Below the pieces are notes generated by a model. That model made no database searches, was not told the DNA's origin, and saw only the letters and a list, made by a program, of their open reading frames with translations. A stretch of 64,000 bases of DNA from positions 2,032,356 through 2,096,355 of the forward strand of contig NC_090943.1 in NCBI RefSeq assembly GCF_040807025.1, in the 5' to 3' direction. This stretch comes from Struthio camelus (Eukaryota > Chordata > Aves > Struthioniformes > Struthionidae). Positions 12,350-27,585 of the stretch are shown in pieces. A program made the translations under genes and the position numbers. Position 1 is the first letter of the stretch. Every line of letters starts with the position of its first letter.

Positions 12350-12712
12350 TTACATCACTGTCTCTCTTTCTTCTTCAACAAGTACTGTGGGTCTGTCTCC
12401 ATCATAAAGCCCCGAGCCGTTCAGGTACTCCTCATCTTTGTTGTACTGCTCTGGTCCAGAAGAAGGCATAGAGTTTTCAGAAATTGAGCCATTTTTTACA
12501 TAACCTGGCAAATTCCGATGTCCATTGAGGGTCCCTGGTATAAGTCTCGTATTGAGATGGAGGGCAAGTGCCCCTCTTGTGGCTACATTTGTGATGCTGG
12601 TGTGGGAAACCATTGGTCCATAACTGTAGGTTGTGCTCCCACTTCGTGCTTTCCTTTTAAAGTCAAGTGCTAATGTCCACCTGCTCCATGACTTCTTTAT
12701 TTCTGCTTGGAC
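12350..12712 (-). CDS. PTH1R: PTH1R last coding exon, cytoplasmic tail and stop
   Basis: The acceptor is tttcttcag at 12714-12713. The coding part is 363 nt: 120 residues and a TAA at 12352-12350. It begins [20 protein letters not shown], helix 8 and the Gbeta-gamma/calmodulin-binding region. It continues with a Ser/Thr-rich stretch ([19 protein letters not shown]) that holds the phosphorylation sites for arrestin binding in mammals. It ends EEERETVM, whose ETVM is the PDZ ligand bound by NHERF scaffold proteins. The middle of the tail (about residues 45-105) diverges from human and appears roughly ten residues shorter, as is usual for this region. The 3' untranslated part extends below 12350; its end was not determined. 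Confidence 0.98.
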   Translation of the reverse strand, partial: VQAEIKKSWSRWTLALDFKRKARSGSTTYSYGPMVSHTSITNVATRGALALHLNTRLIPGTLNGHRNLPGYVKNGSISENSMPSSGPEQYNKDEEYLNGSGLYDGDRPTVLVEEERETVM

Positions 12713-13566
12713 CTGAAGAAAAGAAGAGACAAGCAGAGGGTGAAGCAGAAGGTGAGTGGGAGGAAAGAGGCACAGGGAGTCATCAGAAGGAGGTAGTATC
12801 CATAGACAAAATGGGTGAGGCACTTTCTGGAGGATGAAACTGGAAGGAACAGTAAATTCCTGTTCGAGCCTGACAAAAGCCCTGATGGAGACTATGAAGA
12901 CTTCACTGGAGAAATTTAGGAAGGAGAAAGTTGAGATAAGATCTATTCCGCAAATGGCATGCATTTCATCTTGGGTTTATGTTTAAGGCCCTAATCAACC
13001 TATCTGTAATTACATTTCCCCTTAAAATAAAAGTTAGGTCAAACCAGGCTGGGCCATGAAAGTAGCTTTACTCTTTCCCAGTACGCTTGTGCTGGCCCCC
13101 TAGTTTTTCAGTTTGCAACTACAGGAAGAACTAAAGTAAACAGATACAACTTGGGAGCTGCCTGAAAAGTAAAGCATGTCACTCTTGACACAAGAAAAAG
13201 TCAACAAGCCTTAGATAAACAAGAGTTTGCTGATTAGGTAGCAACTTTTCTTCTTGCCACGGGTCAGAAATTAAGCAGCACTTAGCAACACTTGGGCTGG
13301 GAAAAGTAAAACAAGAGTTTCTTTCCTTTTTCCAGCAGCTACTTCCAGTAGCTCCTTTAATGGTGACAGATTGTCCTGGATGTCTCGTAAGACCAAAAAT
13401 GAGCATATGAAATTTCTACATAGACTGACACATCTTCCAGTGAGTGCAAAACAGGGTTGCTTCTCTGGAATAAGTGGGCTTACACTGATGTGTATCCACC
13501 TAACCATCAAGATTTGCAATTAATCTAGCAAAGAAGGGAAATAATGAAGAAGCTGATGACTCTTAC
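12713..13566 (-). other. PTH1R: PTH1R intron between TM7 micro-exon and tail exon
   Basis: An 854 bp intron with GT/AG ends (gtaaga ... ttcttcag). I see no repeat element, nested exon or RNA gene in it. Confidence 0.85.
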
Positions 13567-13608
13567 CTCTCCATTGCAAAAACAGTATATGATGGCAACA
13601 AAAAATCC
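13567..13608 (-). CDS. PTH1R: PTH1R 42-nt micro-exon encoding the end of TM7
   Basis: The micro-exon has acceptor cccttccag and donor gtaaga. It encodes exactly fourteen residues, GFFVAIIYCFCNGE, the intracellular half of TM7 and the start of helix 8. The size equals the corresponding mammalian PTH1R exon. Both boundaries are phase 0, so skipping it would delete 14 residues without shifting the frame. The sequence is identical to the human peptide as I recall it. It is too short to be found by open reading frame length. Confidence 0.96.
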
Positions 13609-16978
<3,370 letters not shown>

Positions 16979-17916
16979 TTAAAAAAGATCCCAGCCAATG
17001 CTATAGTCATCCAATCAGTTCTTTTCCCTTGACAAGATGAGTCAAGGCGCTGTAGCATGCACCTTCTGATCCTGCTGTGTGTCTAGCTTCTCCCGGGAGA
17101 GCTTCTACTGTGGGAGTGATTATGTCCCTTAGGAAAGAGTTAGAGTTTCACTAGATCAAGCCAGGAATGTTCAACCTGAATGACTCTTAGCCTGCTGTTG
17201 TGCAAAGGAGATAAGGAAGGACTTTTTTTCTTTGTTCTGTTCTCCTAGAGTCCCCATCCTGCCCTGTCTTGCTGTAGCATTTGTCATGTTGTAGGCAAAA
17301 CCTACTTAACCGCTTACAGGGAAGTTTATTCAGACACCCCATAAAATGGCCCTAGCTTCTCATAAGGATCATATTACCCTGAGCTTTCACACAGACTTGA
17401 TGTTGCATTGAGCTGGTAATGGATGAATTTTATTCTTATGCCATTCTCAGCAGTCGTTCATGCAAAAGCGGTAAATTCTGGAAAGGGTAGAAGCAGTCTA
17501 AACTGACAGCCTGGAAACAATCACCCTTTCAGCCTAGCAGATAAGTCCCTCCAAGACTGTGTCAAAGCATACTGGCAGGATAGAAGAGGAGGGCTGTGGC
17601 AGCGTGGACTTTCTCTGCCTTTGCTGAAATCACTATTTGCAATAAGGACCATGGTAGTCACTGCCTGCTCAGCACCTTTCAGCAACATTTAAAAGCAAGC
17701 TGAGAGAGGCAGAAGGGAAAGGCTTTCTCCGGGAAAGCGTGGGCATCCCAAATGAAAATGCCTTCATATGAGCTAGCCAGCCTGGGCTGCCTTTTGCATG
17801 AGGTTAGGTGAGTTGATTCCCTTACCAAGAAATGCTGCAAGATAGGAAGAGATTGAAGGAAAACAGGGAGGTGAGTGAGCAGACTCCGAACTGGATATTA
17901 CCACAACATGTAAGAC

Positions 17917-18055
17917 AGTGGTTACCAAGCGTTTTGAGGTGTGGACCACAGCCAGCCCTCAACATTTTTCACATCATCTATGCCACCCGCTTTAAAACGC
18001 CATGCAGTGATGTGAATCATTTTCATGGCCTCATGAACCTCCAGTGACCTCTGGA
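17917..18055. mobile_element. Possible hAT-type DNA transposon relic
   Basis: The stretch opens with cagtggttaccaagcg, close to the CAGTGGTTCTCAA-type terminal inverted repeat of vertebrate hAT/Charlie elements, and continues with a ..gtggaccaca.. interior typical of such relics. I found no matching second terminus or 8 bp target duplication, so this is a fragment call. Confidence 0.3.
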
Positions 18056-18570
18056 ACTTAATCTTGGGTCTAGGGAGCACAGTGAAATTGGGCTATAATT
18101 GGAGGGACAGAGAGGCAGAAAAACAATATCTGCTTCCTATTTGGCGAGCCACTTCTGTGAACATATCTTGTGCCTGGCTCCTGAAAAGAGATGACCCAGT
18201 CTTACAAGAACACGCCCACGGTGACCCTTGGCAGCACAACGTAACAATGACCTCTCACGGTTATACTGCCACTTGACAGGGAGGAAAAATAGGGAGATGT
18301 CTGAGGGATACCTGGCCCTTTGGAGGACCTTGGAGATTGGTTTCACCGGGATCAAGATTACACCTGCTGAGGTGCCAGACAATCCTACTGGTGGAAACAC
18401 AACAAAGCCTCATGCAGAAGCATCTGTGGGACTGCCGGTCCTGGGCAGAACCACATTGCTGGGCTAATGCCGATGCCTATGGGCTTCTCTGGAGGTCTGC
18501 CGCTGTCATTTGACTTCCCAGATGCCAGTACAGCAGCATTTGAAGGAAATAAATTACCATGCCACACACA

Positions 18571-18900
18571 GGCTCATAGTTTTATGCCAGAGGGGACCAT
18601 TGTGAACCTCTAGTTTGATCTCCTGCAAAACACTCTCCGTAAGACCTCCTTGCATTCATTTTCATTTGAGCTACTGGAGATTTGGTTTTCAGTATTTCCA
18701 CGATGGAGATCCTACCACAACCATTGGTAAGTTGTTCCAATGGTTAATTATCCTCCCTGTTAAAACAAGTAGTTCCCTGAGCAGCTGAACGAACACGGCA
18801 CGGTTTGCTATGGCTTTGTCTTCTGTGGTTGGATTCTTTCTCCTTTAACGAGGTGCAAGTTCATTTGGAACAGCTCGCCCCTGTGTAAAAAGAGGTAAGC
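18571..18900 (-). mobile_element. Ancient CR1 LINE relic (3' end)
   Basis: The plus strand reads like the reverse complement of a CR1 3' region: a gccagaggggaccattgtga segment, a ..tttgatctcctgcaaaacac segment, and later gatggagatcctaccacaac and ggtaagttgttccaatggtt. These phrases match, from memory, CR1 families abundant in turtles and crocodilians rather than the young avian type. The copy is heavily diverged, without open frames, and 5' truncated. Confidence 0.65.
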
Positions 18901-20921
18901 TTGCACTACGCCCCTTTCCTCAAAGAGGTATTAGTAGCACTTCTCTCCTGTATCTATTTGACTGTTTTCCTGAGGTTTGTGGGAATTTAACTTCTACGCA
19001 ACCCCAGCCCTCCAGTTACATTTGGTTGGAATTTACCGACTGGCACAAAAGTTACAAGGGAGACTGACAGGCAAGGAATCCCACAGCCTGGGGACATTTA
19101 ATTCATTTTCATTGGAAACCAATCTGAAAGAAAATGCAGCCTTTGTCTCTCATGTGAGAAACTAGCTTCAAAGTCTCAACAACGGGATCTTGTTCTTCAT
19201 TTGTCAGCTAAATTGAAGATGTCCAACCTTATCGCAGTCAGGAGGGAAACTCCTCTGACTTTTCCTAAAGCATGTGCTGGTTTTAAAAGAAATCCAGACA
19301 ACTGCATGACATCAATATTAGCAGAGTGGAGGAATTTTAGGCCCCTCAGACTTCAAATTCTCTGCAAACACATCCAGAAAATGCATAATTTCATCCGGCA
19401 ACATATGACCAGCCGGTATGGGAATTGAAAAGGCAGCCAAGTGAACAATATGAACCCACAGAAATTAAACAGAAACAACCCACAGAATATTTTTGCATGG
19501 TAAATAGCTGCATCTGCAAATAGCCAGGGTACAGGCACAGCAGAGCCTCATGGAGAAGCGTTATTTTTACAAGGACAAGCCTCAATTGAGCTCTTTCTCC
19601 TCTGCTAATTGGGCTTTAAATTAAATGCAATGGGGTTGCTGGCATTCATCTATTTGAAATATATGAACTTGCTCTTCTATCTTACTACTTCTCTTCCAGT
19701 GACCATGACGTGGGCTTGGTGATTTGTTTCTTCCAAGGTGCAGATGTAATTGCTAGAGCCAGGTGGAGAATTTCCATCAAAATGAAATTTTGACAAAGAA
19801 AAAAGAACCCTCAAGTCCAAAGCAGCTCACCTAATTGCACATAAGAGCACATTCACCTCAGAACCTTTCCTGCTGTTTATAGGCAAATGGCCTGACTGTC
19901 TTCTCACCCACACTGATCGTCTTCCAAGGCCTCCTGATTTGCAAGTCAGTACAAGGTATATATGGCCTGATGAAAAACCTTCTGAAGGCTATAGAAAGAT
20001 TCTTATTGACTCCACTCAACTGTTCATGGATGGATGTGTAAATGGACTAGGATGTGTGGGTGTGAAAAAGCTCTTTCATGTGCACTCATGTAGCCATCAG
20101 AAGACGGAGTAAGGGAAAACCATAGAAAAAAGACAGAGGGAGGAAAGAGGATAATTGATTAAAACTCTGAAGAACAGGTTCCCAAACTAATTGGGACCCT
20201 GCTCAACCAAACGTATAACCACCCGCTGAGCTCCCCTTACACATGTGTATAATGACCTCCCAAGCTTGTAAGAGGTCATGCCTACATCTGAATAATGTTA
20301 CTTATATCCTTTTTGTCCCCTCTCGCTCCTGTATGTGGGCTGAATTGATTTTCCCTCAGTGCCCAATACCATGCCTGATGCTGGATCCATGGATCATGGC
20401 TGGGATGGTGCAACTCTCACCTCCTCTGAAAAGCTACCTCTGAGGTATATCAAGCTTTTACCAGCTCAGGAACGTGACTCTGAAATGATCTGATAACACT
20501 GAAGCATCCCCGGGGGTAAAGGTTTGGTCTTGTTATGCAGCCCCAATTCCAATGCTTCCAACTGGAGACGTCTCCTGGGAACATGTTGTGACCCGTGACG
20601 ATTTTCCTTACCACATGGGATGGCAATATTGGCTTGAATGTTTGTTTCATTAACAGTTTTAGGGTTTTATCTTGTGCTATCTGCCTTTCCTAAGCAAAAC
20701 CTGATGTTGCTCATAAAACCCTCTGCCATATGCAGCTGTCAAACTTGCAAGAAACGCACATGTAAGGCCCTTAAACTGCATGTACACAGACTCCACACTA
20801 TTAAGGCAGGAGGTGTGTTAACAGGGCAGTCAGAGCAAAGCAACCCAGCTCCATTCTCTGTGCTGAGCCTGGACAGTCCAAAGTTGCTGCCTCTCACTCG
20901 TTGCAATCAGCAAGTACTCAC

Positions 20922-20988
20922 CACGATAGCTGCCAGGATGGGCACCTGAATAATCCATTTTAAATTGCCAGCACTCAAGTCCCAACAC
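20922..20988 (-). CDS. PTH1R: PTH1R exon encoding extracellular loop 2 and start of TM5
   Basis: A 67 nt exon with acceptor cttctcag and donor gtgagt. One base completes the preceding Glu codon, then 22 codons follow: CWDLSAGNLKWIIQVPIL then AAIV. CW is the class B1 loop-2 motif whose cysteine bonds to the TM3 cysteine and whose Trp contacts the ligand. WIIQVPIL begins TM5. The phase is 2 in and 0 out. The reading frame is closed on either side by intronic stops, so the exon is recognised by homology and splice sites rather than by open frame length. Confidence 0.95.
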
Positions 20989-23615
20989 CTGAGAAGAGAT
21001 TGACATCCCATCAGGAAGTCATTGGTTACACAGAGAAACAGACTTACTATCCTGTTTGCTAAACCTGCCCCAGGGAGACGGATTCTTCCAAAGCCTGGTG
21101 TGTTGGAAGGGCCTAGCTTTAACTCTGCCTTCAGTCAGCACAGCTTCAAAGTAGCCCTCCTCCTGTTGTCTTACCATTCACAACCGAAACTGATGTTAAA
21201 TGCATTTAGAGTCATGTTTTCCAGATTTCAAGGATCTTCTCTTTCTGCAGTCATGAAGACTTGTCCCTTCTAGGCAGGAACACACCCTTTTCTGCCTCTA
21301 GCTGATCTGGTTTTGGTAGCAGGGTGATTAGATGACCTCTTCATGGTCCTTCCAGGTATATATTTTTTGGGATCCTTTATAAGCCCAGCCTGTGCTTGGT
21401 CATTTATAGAAGAACAATGTGTTGGCAGGTATGAGGCTCACAGAAGTCTCTAAGCCATGAGTCCAGAGAGGGATGGAAGGGTTTTCTTCGGGAGGTATTG
21501 TTAGAGGCTTGCCCTGCACTTAGCTCTTCCCCAGGATCCACTCTTGGAGCCAGGCTGTTGGGCTAGAAGGACTTCTGTCCTGAACTGCTATTGTCATTTT
21601 TTTCTCATGCGTCATCTACACGATATGAAACCAATTTAGTTAAATCCATGATCATCCTTGTGTGTGGACATGTTTACCTTGAACTTACTGCCCAGCAGAA
21701 TATTTTGGCTACTGGGTTATTGCTCAACAGTTGAGCAGCTACGGGGGTACCCTTTGTCCCTTTGCATATATTGCTTTGAGCTGACTTAAAGGTAGTTTCA
21801 GCATAGAGCTTGTATTCACAGGGGGGCTGGGATAGGTGCGAGTACATTGCCGGAGAAAGCTTAGCAATAGTCAGATATCCTATAGAGGATGCAGTAACAC
21901 ATCTGTCTAAGGTCATCTTACCAGAAAAAGCTGCTATGAAAGTAGTCAGGTTTTTGGGAAAACAGGAGAAGCTATGCTGGCTTTTGCTGAATTGGCCTTG
22001 TATTACCCCTTGGAATAAGCCAACAGAGATTTGCACGGGGACCGGTCCTATCTGAATACAGGGCAGTGACGTACATGATTGTGTGTTTTTACATTCAATT
22101 ACCGTGCTTTCTTCAACCCTGCTCTCACAGTGAGACCCAGCCATGCCCCACTGAAATGGTTATCATCTCTGCATCTTCAGCCTTTATCCTCTGCTCCCAA
22201 AAGCAGCAAGGACAGGAAGGGTGAACTGTTGGTGGCCGTGGATGTTCATCTACAGTCATCTGGCTGCTGAGAACAGGCTGAACATTGCTTTCTCCTAGGC
22301 ATTTCCAACAGCTATTGAAAAGGTCACTCAGTGCTAATTACTCTGAATTCTCTCCAACCACAGGGAGAGAAGAGTGCCACAGGCCTTTCTTTATCTGAGC
22401 CAACCAGCCCCCATATGGCAGCTGCAGTTTTCATGTCACGGGCCAAATTCCGCCCAGGCAGCAATTCAAGGAAGGTGAGAGACAGAGGCAGAGAAACCAC
22501 CGGTGCTGACTGAAAGGCTCTACAAGGATGAACCTCTGCCAATGCAGATGCATCATACTTTAATGGTTGTGCTACTAGTTTCTTCCAAGTCCAGAGCTGA
22601 AACCCCATTTGGAAAAAAGTCTCCTTCTTAGGTAAAGCCATTTAAAAAGTTGTCTGGGAATCCCACGCTCTGGCTGGGAGACCACTGGCAGATGAATGCT
22701 GTTGTGGGGTCAAGCTTAGGCTGTGCTTTTTTGGAGGCAAATGTGATTGTACTGGAGTGTGAAGACTGGGTGCTATGGATGCTTCATTCACTACAACATG
22801 AGCATATGAGGCCATCGGGGTGGCTGTACTGGGCCAGACCCAAGAACCAGCTAGTGCAGTATCTTGTTTCTGACAGTAGCCAGAAGCTGATGTCTACAGA
22901 GGAACAGGCAAGCAGGCAGCAATACTTGTACTGAATATTCTTCCAACTATCTGCAGTTCAGGAGAACTTTCTGAGGCAGAACATTGCCTTAGTATTTAAT
23001 ACTTTTGGAGAAATATATCTTTAAAGATTTTGTACAAATGCTTTTTAAACCTTGAGCGCATCTTGGAGTTCACAAAATCCTGCGGCCAGGCGTTCGCAGC
23101 TGCTCTACCCGGTCAGTGATGAACCACTTTCTTTCAACTATACTGAATCTACTGTCTTCCAGCTTCATGGAATGCTTTCTAGTTCAACTACTGGAAGAGG
23201 CAGTGAAAAAATGATCTCTATCCATGCTGTGCAGGCCATTCAGGATTTTATGTACCTCCGTCCTGTCCCTGCCTAGCTACGAATCAGTGACACGGTGCTT
23301 GTGCTGGTGGCATGAAAGTGCTGTAGTTCTACTCCCACCACCCGTGTGGATATACAAGGGATGCTAATATATCAGCTGCAGATGTTCACCTCTGTCAAAT
23401 TCTGTAAAATGAAAGGAAAGACAGGAAAGTTGCATCCACCCTACCCCTCTCTGCCACACACACCCCATAGGTTTGCTGACTTCATAGTAGAAGTGGCTTC
23501 TGGCCTTGCCTGGTTCCTTTTTTCCCTTCCGTTCACCTGCAAACTCACCTGTGCTAAAAGCCCCACAGAAGCATCGCATGCAAAAGGGAGAAAAGAGAAC
23601 CTGACTGAGACTTAC
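20989..23615 (-). other. PTH1R: PTH1R intron between TM4 and loop-2 exons
   Basis: A 2.6 kb intron. It holds a 156-codon minus-strand open frame (21674-22144) with no recognised family and an ancient CR1 relic (22825-23275). Confidence 0.8.
22825..23275 (-). mobile_element. Ancient CR1 LINE relic
   Basis: The plus strand contains tgtactgggccagacccaag, cagtatcttgtttctgacag, a cttggagttcacaaaatcct block and a distal ttcaggattttatgtacctc block. They are in the order expected of the reverse complement of a reptilian CR1 3' region. Divergence is high and no open frame survives. It differs in family from both the relic at 18.6 kb and the young CR1 at 57.7 kb. Confidence 0.65.
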
Positions 23616-23676
23616 TCTGTGTCGGCTAGAGTGGCTCTCACGCTGGCCCACGCTGTAACAAATACAGCAGGGAGTC
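23616..23676 (-). CDS. PTH1R: PTH1R exon encoding TM4
   Basis: This is a short 61 nt exon with acceptor tttctttgcag and donor gtaagt. Two bases complete the Gly after GW. Nineteen codons, LPAVFVTAWASVRATLADT, follow, and two bases (GA) open the next codon. Together with the flanking exons this gives GWGLPAVFV, the conserved TM4 motif with its class-wide Trp and Pro. Joining to the next exon makes a Glu before CWDLS, where I recall Gly in human. The neighbouring introns are 6.6 kb upstream and 2.6 kb downstream. Confidence 0.95.
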
Positions 23677-25337
23677 CTGCAAAGAAATAGAAATCAAACT
23701 GAGTGAGTAAGCTGGGGCTAGAGGGCTCTGTTCTGCACAAACCCGGGTGGAGAGGGCTAGAGGAAGGGATGGAAGACAGAGTTTTTAAATATTCAAGCAT
23801 ACTTTGGACTAGGAAGCGCTGGTCATGGTCTCGCATCTCTTCAGTAATCCGGGCAATGGGACTGTAGCTATCATAGTAACCTAAACAGTGGTAGGAACCA
23901 TATTCTGAGGCCAAACGACGTGGCTTGGACATATCCATCCAACTAAACTCTCCCAGCTTTCAAAAAGAGCAGCTTGTTTTCCCAAGTTGCCTACCAGGAG
24001 CGGTTCTGGCTTGTGCTACCTTATGAATCATGCTTAGGAACTGTGTAGGAGATGCCCAGCTGTCCTGGACCTGAAGTGCATCGTGGACTTGACAGAATAA
24101 ATCAGCAGGTTCCTGTGCCTGTTCCCTTGCTCTGGGGTTGCTTTATGTATAAATAGAGACATAGTCTGTAGGATCTGGACTTGGGCCAGCGATCCCTGCT
24201 CTAGGCTACAAGTCCAGTTTGAAGCAGAGACGGTTTTCATGCACCATGTCATTCCCAAGATATTTATTCCCTTCCACTGACTTCAAGGAAAGATGGATCT
24301 GGAGTCAGGCTTGGACCGACATCTCCCGGGACAGGGACTTGAGTACACCAGAAAGTCGTGTTCAGAATCCAGAATGCTTGGTGGCAGCTATATTAGCAAT
24401 GAAACGGGGTCTGGACATGGCCTTGGCAACTTCTCATAATCTCATGCTGTTTAACTGCTAGCCAGGTCCCAACACAGTTTTGGATCAGGCCAGCTGTCAC
24501 CATCCTAGACATCCCTGGGCAAGGTTCAGGCCATTTTTTGGGGGGGAGAAGAGAGAGGGTGGAGAAATAGTTTAGCTGTAGAGTTGTGAGCTGTGCCATG
24601 TCAGCCGGCTTGAAGACTGCAGAACAAATCTAGTCAAATTAATTTACAGGAAAAGATGTGGCATCTAGAGTAAGCTCACCTATGGGCTAACTTAACTGAA
24701 CCACTGTAAGAACTGCACTACACTATGCACTATGGTTCAGCAGATGTCCTACATGGGGCACAGTGGTAGTGCCTGACTGATATCTCGACCAGAGCAATAA
24801 GTGGTAGCAATTAGATGAAGGAGGACATTTTGGAGAGTGAAGCTGACGGGCAAAGATTTTGGAATAAAAGGTCAAAGATCCTTTCACTGAGTCCAATTCT
24901 CCTCAAGATTTTCTTGAGCCAATTCTGATCTTCTCAGCCTGGATGGATTAAAGCAAGAGAGACTTGCTGCACAAAAGATAATTGCTGGAATTCACGGTAA
25001 TACTTGCAAAATACTTTAGCCCATGATTTGCTCCTAAATGAACCATCCTCATTTCAGCACGGTTACACTGGGCATCATCTTTTCCCTGTAAAAAGTAACA
25101 GAGCTGCCAATATCCAAATGTAATCTTTTATTTATTTTTTTAGGGTCCAGTTCTGCTTTATTTGTACAACTGAGTCCCCTACTGGCTTCCCTTAAAAGGC
25201 AGGATCAAATCCACAGTAGCTTCCACAAATTCGAGAAGAATAGCCCCTTTCAGGTAAAAAAAATAAAAATAAAAATAAATAAAGGCGACATTTATCACCG
25301 ATGACTGTAAATACGCTGTTCACAGTCTAAGCTCATT

Positions 25338-25440
25338 GGAGCTCGGCATGCATAAGCACACGCTTAACTTTCAGCATGCACTTAAGTCTCATTAGAGTGC
25401 TTAAAGGCTTTCCTGACCACGGGCGCTTTCCTGAGCTGGG
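25338..25440. repeat. GCTTAA-rich ancient repeat relic
   Basis: Repeated and inverted GCTTAA/TTAAGC words around gcatgcacttaagtctcatt resemble a palindromic relic I recall as dispersed in reptile and bird genomes (alternating GCTTAAGT and ACTTAAGC phrases). I cannot name the family with certainty. Confidence 0.35.
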
Positions 25441-26823
25441 GTGTGGAGCGGGGACGCCTGTCTCATATACACGTGGACAACGGAGCCGTTATCTTGGTTG
25501 GAACCTTTAAATGCCATGGTAATATAAGAAAGCATAAATAATTAAACACAGAGCCTCTCTCAAGACCAGCGGAGCACCACCGCCTACAAAGATACGTTTG
25601 TAAGGAATGTATCCTGCTCCACAATCCCATGTGATGGCTGGCATTAGAAAGAAAATACTTAACCTATTGCACTGGGAACTTGTGAGCATGGTGGAGTGAT
25701 GGGGGGGCACGCGATGATTTGTTGTAACGGTGGCTGTCTATTTCCTCCCCAGCGTTAATCACCCATCTCTGAAAAATGCATGCATGGTCCGAACGACTGG
25801 CTGAATTAGCACAGGCTTAAACTCGTATAACTTCGCTGATATCGTTGGTAATATTCCAGTTTATACTAGCTGAGAAACTGGCCTTATTCAGCGGCTCAGA
25901 TGTCTGCCTGGCTGGCTGTGAGATGGTGGATGTTCGCTCACTCTTGTGGAGCCCTAGTTTTGGAAAACGGACTGCCTCAGAGATCTGTGTGTGCTTGACA
26001 GGTACTTGTCCGTCCCTAAGCCTGCTCTGCACTCCAGAAAAGTTACCGTTCGCATTCCTGCTCATCCTGTGTGTTGCGTTCAAGGGCCCTAGCAACAGTA
26101 AAATATACAGGAGAAAACGCTTAGATCTGAGAAGTGCCTCTGTGTAGATTTATTGTGCCCTGTGCCCTGCTGCCTCCCTCCATTCGGGCGAGTTTAGGGA
26201 AAGGCTCCTTGACATTTTCTGCAAAACGTGCAGAGTGGCCTCCTGGCACCAGTTTTATTGCTACGTTTGTCTTTCTGCGTCTCCGGCATCATTCTGTTTT
26301 TTACACTATGAACTGTCGCAACTGTTCTTAAATTTACAGGAAGCGGTGTGATCTGTCCCCCCTCGCTTTGCCCCATCTTTAGACTAACTCTGCGTCAATG
26401 TAACAAGTACAGTTTCGGCTGCCAGGTAATTCCCAGCGTCGACTCCTTTCTTCCCACGCTGGTAAGCTAGTCTTTAAACTCGAAGAATTTGTAGGCTTAG
26501 CTTTGCCTCCAGCATCCCTTTTAGTTTCATGTGGTGAGCCCGGATTTTTTAGTGTCCCCACTTGAAAGCTGTGGATTGTGATGCCCTGAGACAGGCGGCT
26601 CCTCGTGCTGAACACTCACAGTGCCCACTGACGGGAGAGCCATCAGCCACGACATCCCCACTGAGATCCTCAAAGTGAGAGATCTAGAGAGACCCACAAA
26701 TGAAAGAAGAATATACCCAGGAGGAGGCAGCTCTGCAAGCAGAACAGTCACACGTCATTAAATGCATCTGGCCAATGCACTAAGGCATGCGAGTCTCCAA
26801 AAAGCTTGCAATCTCCTGGGCAG

Positions 26824-26923
26824 CCGTGGGCACGGACGCAGGTGCGGACGGACGCGTGCGCGTACGTACCCTGCATGCACAGCCAACGTGACACGGGCAG
26901 ATCCCCGCCGGGCGGCGATGCCG
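26824..26923. promoter_or_regulatory. CpG-dense 100 bp pocket
   Basis: Seventeen CpG dinucleotides fall in about 100 bases, in an intron that is otherwise CpG-poor. It includes ACGCGTGCGCGTACGTAC (26852-26869), a perfectly alternating purine-pyrimidine run with Z-DNA potential. It is too short for a classical CpG island. It could be an unmethylated internal regulatory element or a small alternative promoter; no TATA box or start codon context supports a gene. Confidence 0.35.
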
Positions 26924-27289
26924 TCAGTGACTTCTACAGAATCCACATTGTATGCGCTGTGCATTTCCAGTTAATACACACAGTGTGTACAATGCAGGTG
27001 CTATAAAGTCAGGAGTCTCCCCAGCAGCCGGGAAAGGTGCAAACCTCTCAAACTAGGCAATGTCTTCTGACCACCCCAACCTCCTGCTCTCCTCTTTGGC
27101 CTTTCTTGCGCAGAGACAAGTGACAGCCAAGACCACGCATGTAGCAAGCACACCGCGCACATGTCTGCAGCACTTGGAAAAGTGTCTTTCGTGCATGCGT
27201 CAAAGCTATGAGTAAGAGAGGCGGTTGCAAAGCTACTGCTGGGAGAAGAAAGCCTACGAATAAAGCCCTTACACAGGTCTGGAAAAATC

Positions 27290-27425
27290 TAGTCTCAGTT
27301 CCCCGCTACTTAAGAACCTCTCTGAGCAACAACGAAAGTGTTTTTCAGCCTCTCTATGTCACAATTTCCTCTTATCAAATGGGGCTAATAACGTTTTCTT
27401 ACGCCTCTCGCCTTGTTAGGGACAA
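27290..27425 (-). mobile_element. MIR-like SINE relic
   Basis: The plus strand carries cctctctatgtcacaatttc followed by tcttatcaaatggggctaat, resembling the reverse complement of the MIR/CORE-SINE body (the typical ...cctcagtttcctcatctgtaaaatggggataata phrase). Diverged and truncated. Confidence 0.45.
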
Positions 27426-27570
27426 ATACTTGGAGGCAAGGCTGGTTTCTGCTTGGGGCTTACCATCATGGGCTTTTGAACCTGAGAGGCGCTTTATTGC
27501 ACATCGATCTCAGGTCTCCCTGCAACACCCATTTCCACATAGTTGAAAGTCAGTGCTGTCCGGTCGGAGC

Positions 27571-27585
27571 GGGGGGGGGGGGGGG
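27571..27585 (+). repeat. G15 homopolymer
   Basis: Fifteen consecutive G, an uncommon mononucleotide tract. In the PTH1R sense direction it is C15. Confidence 0.95.
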
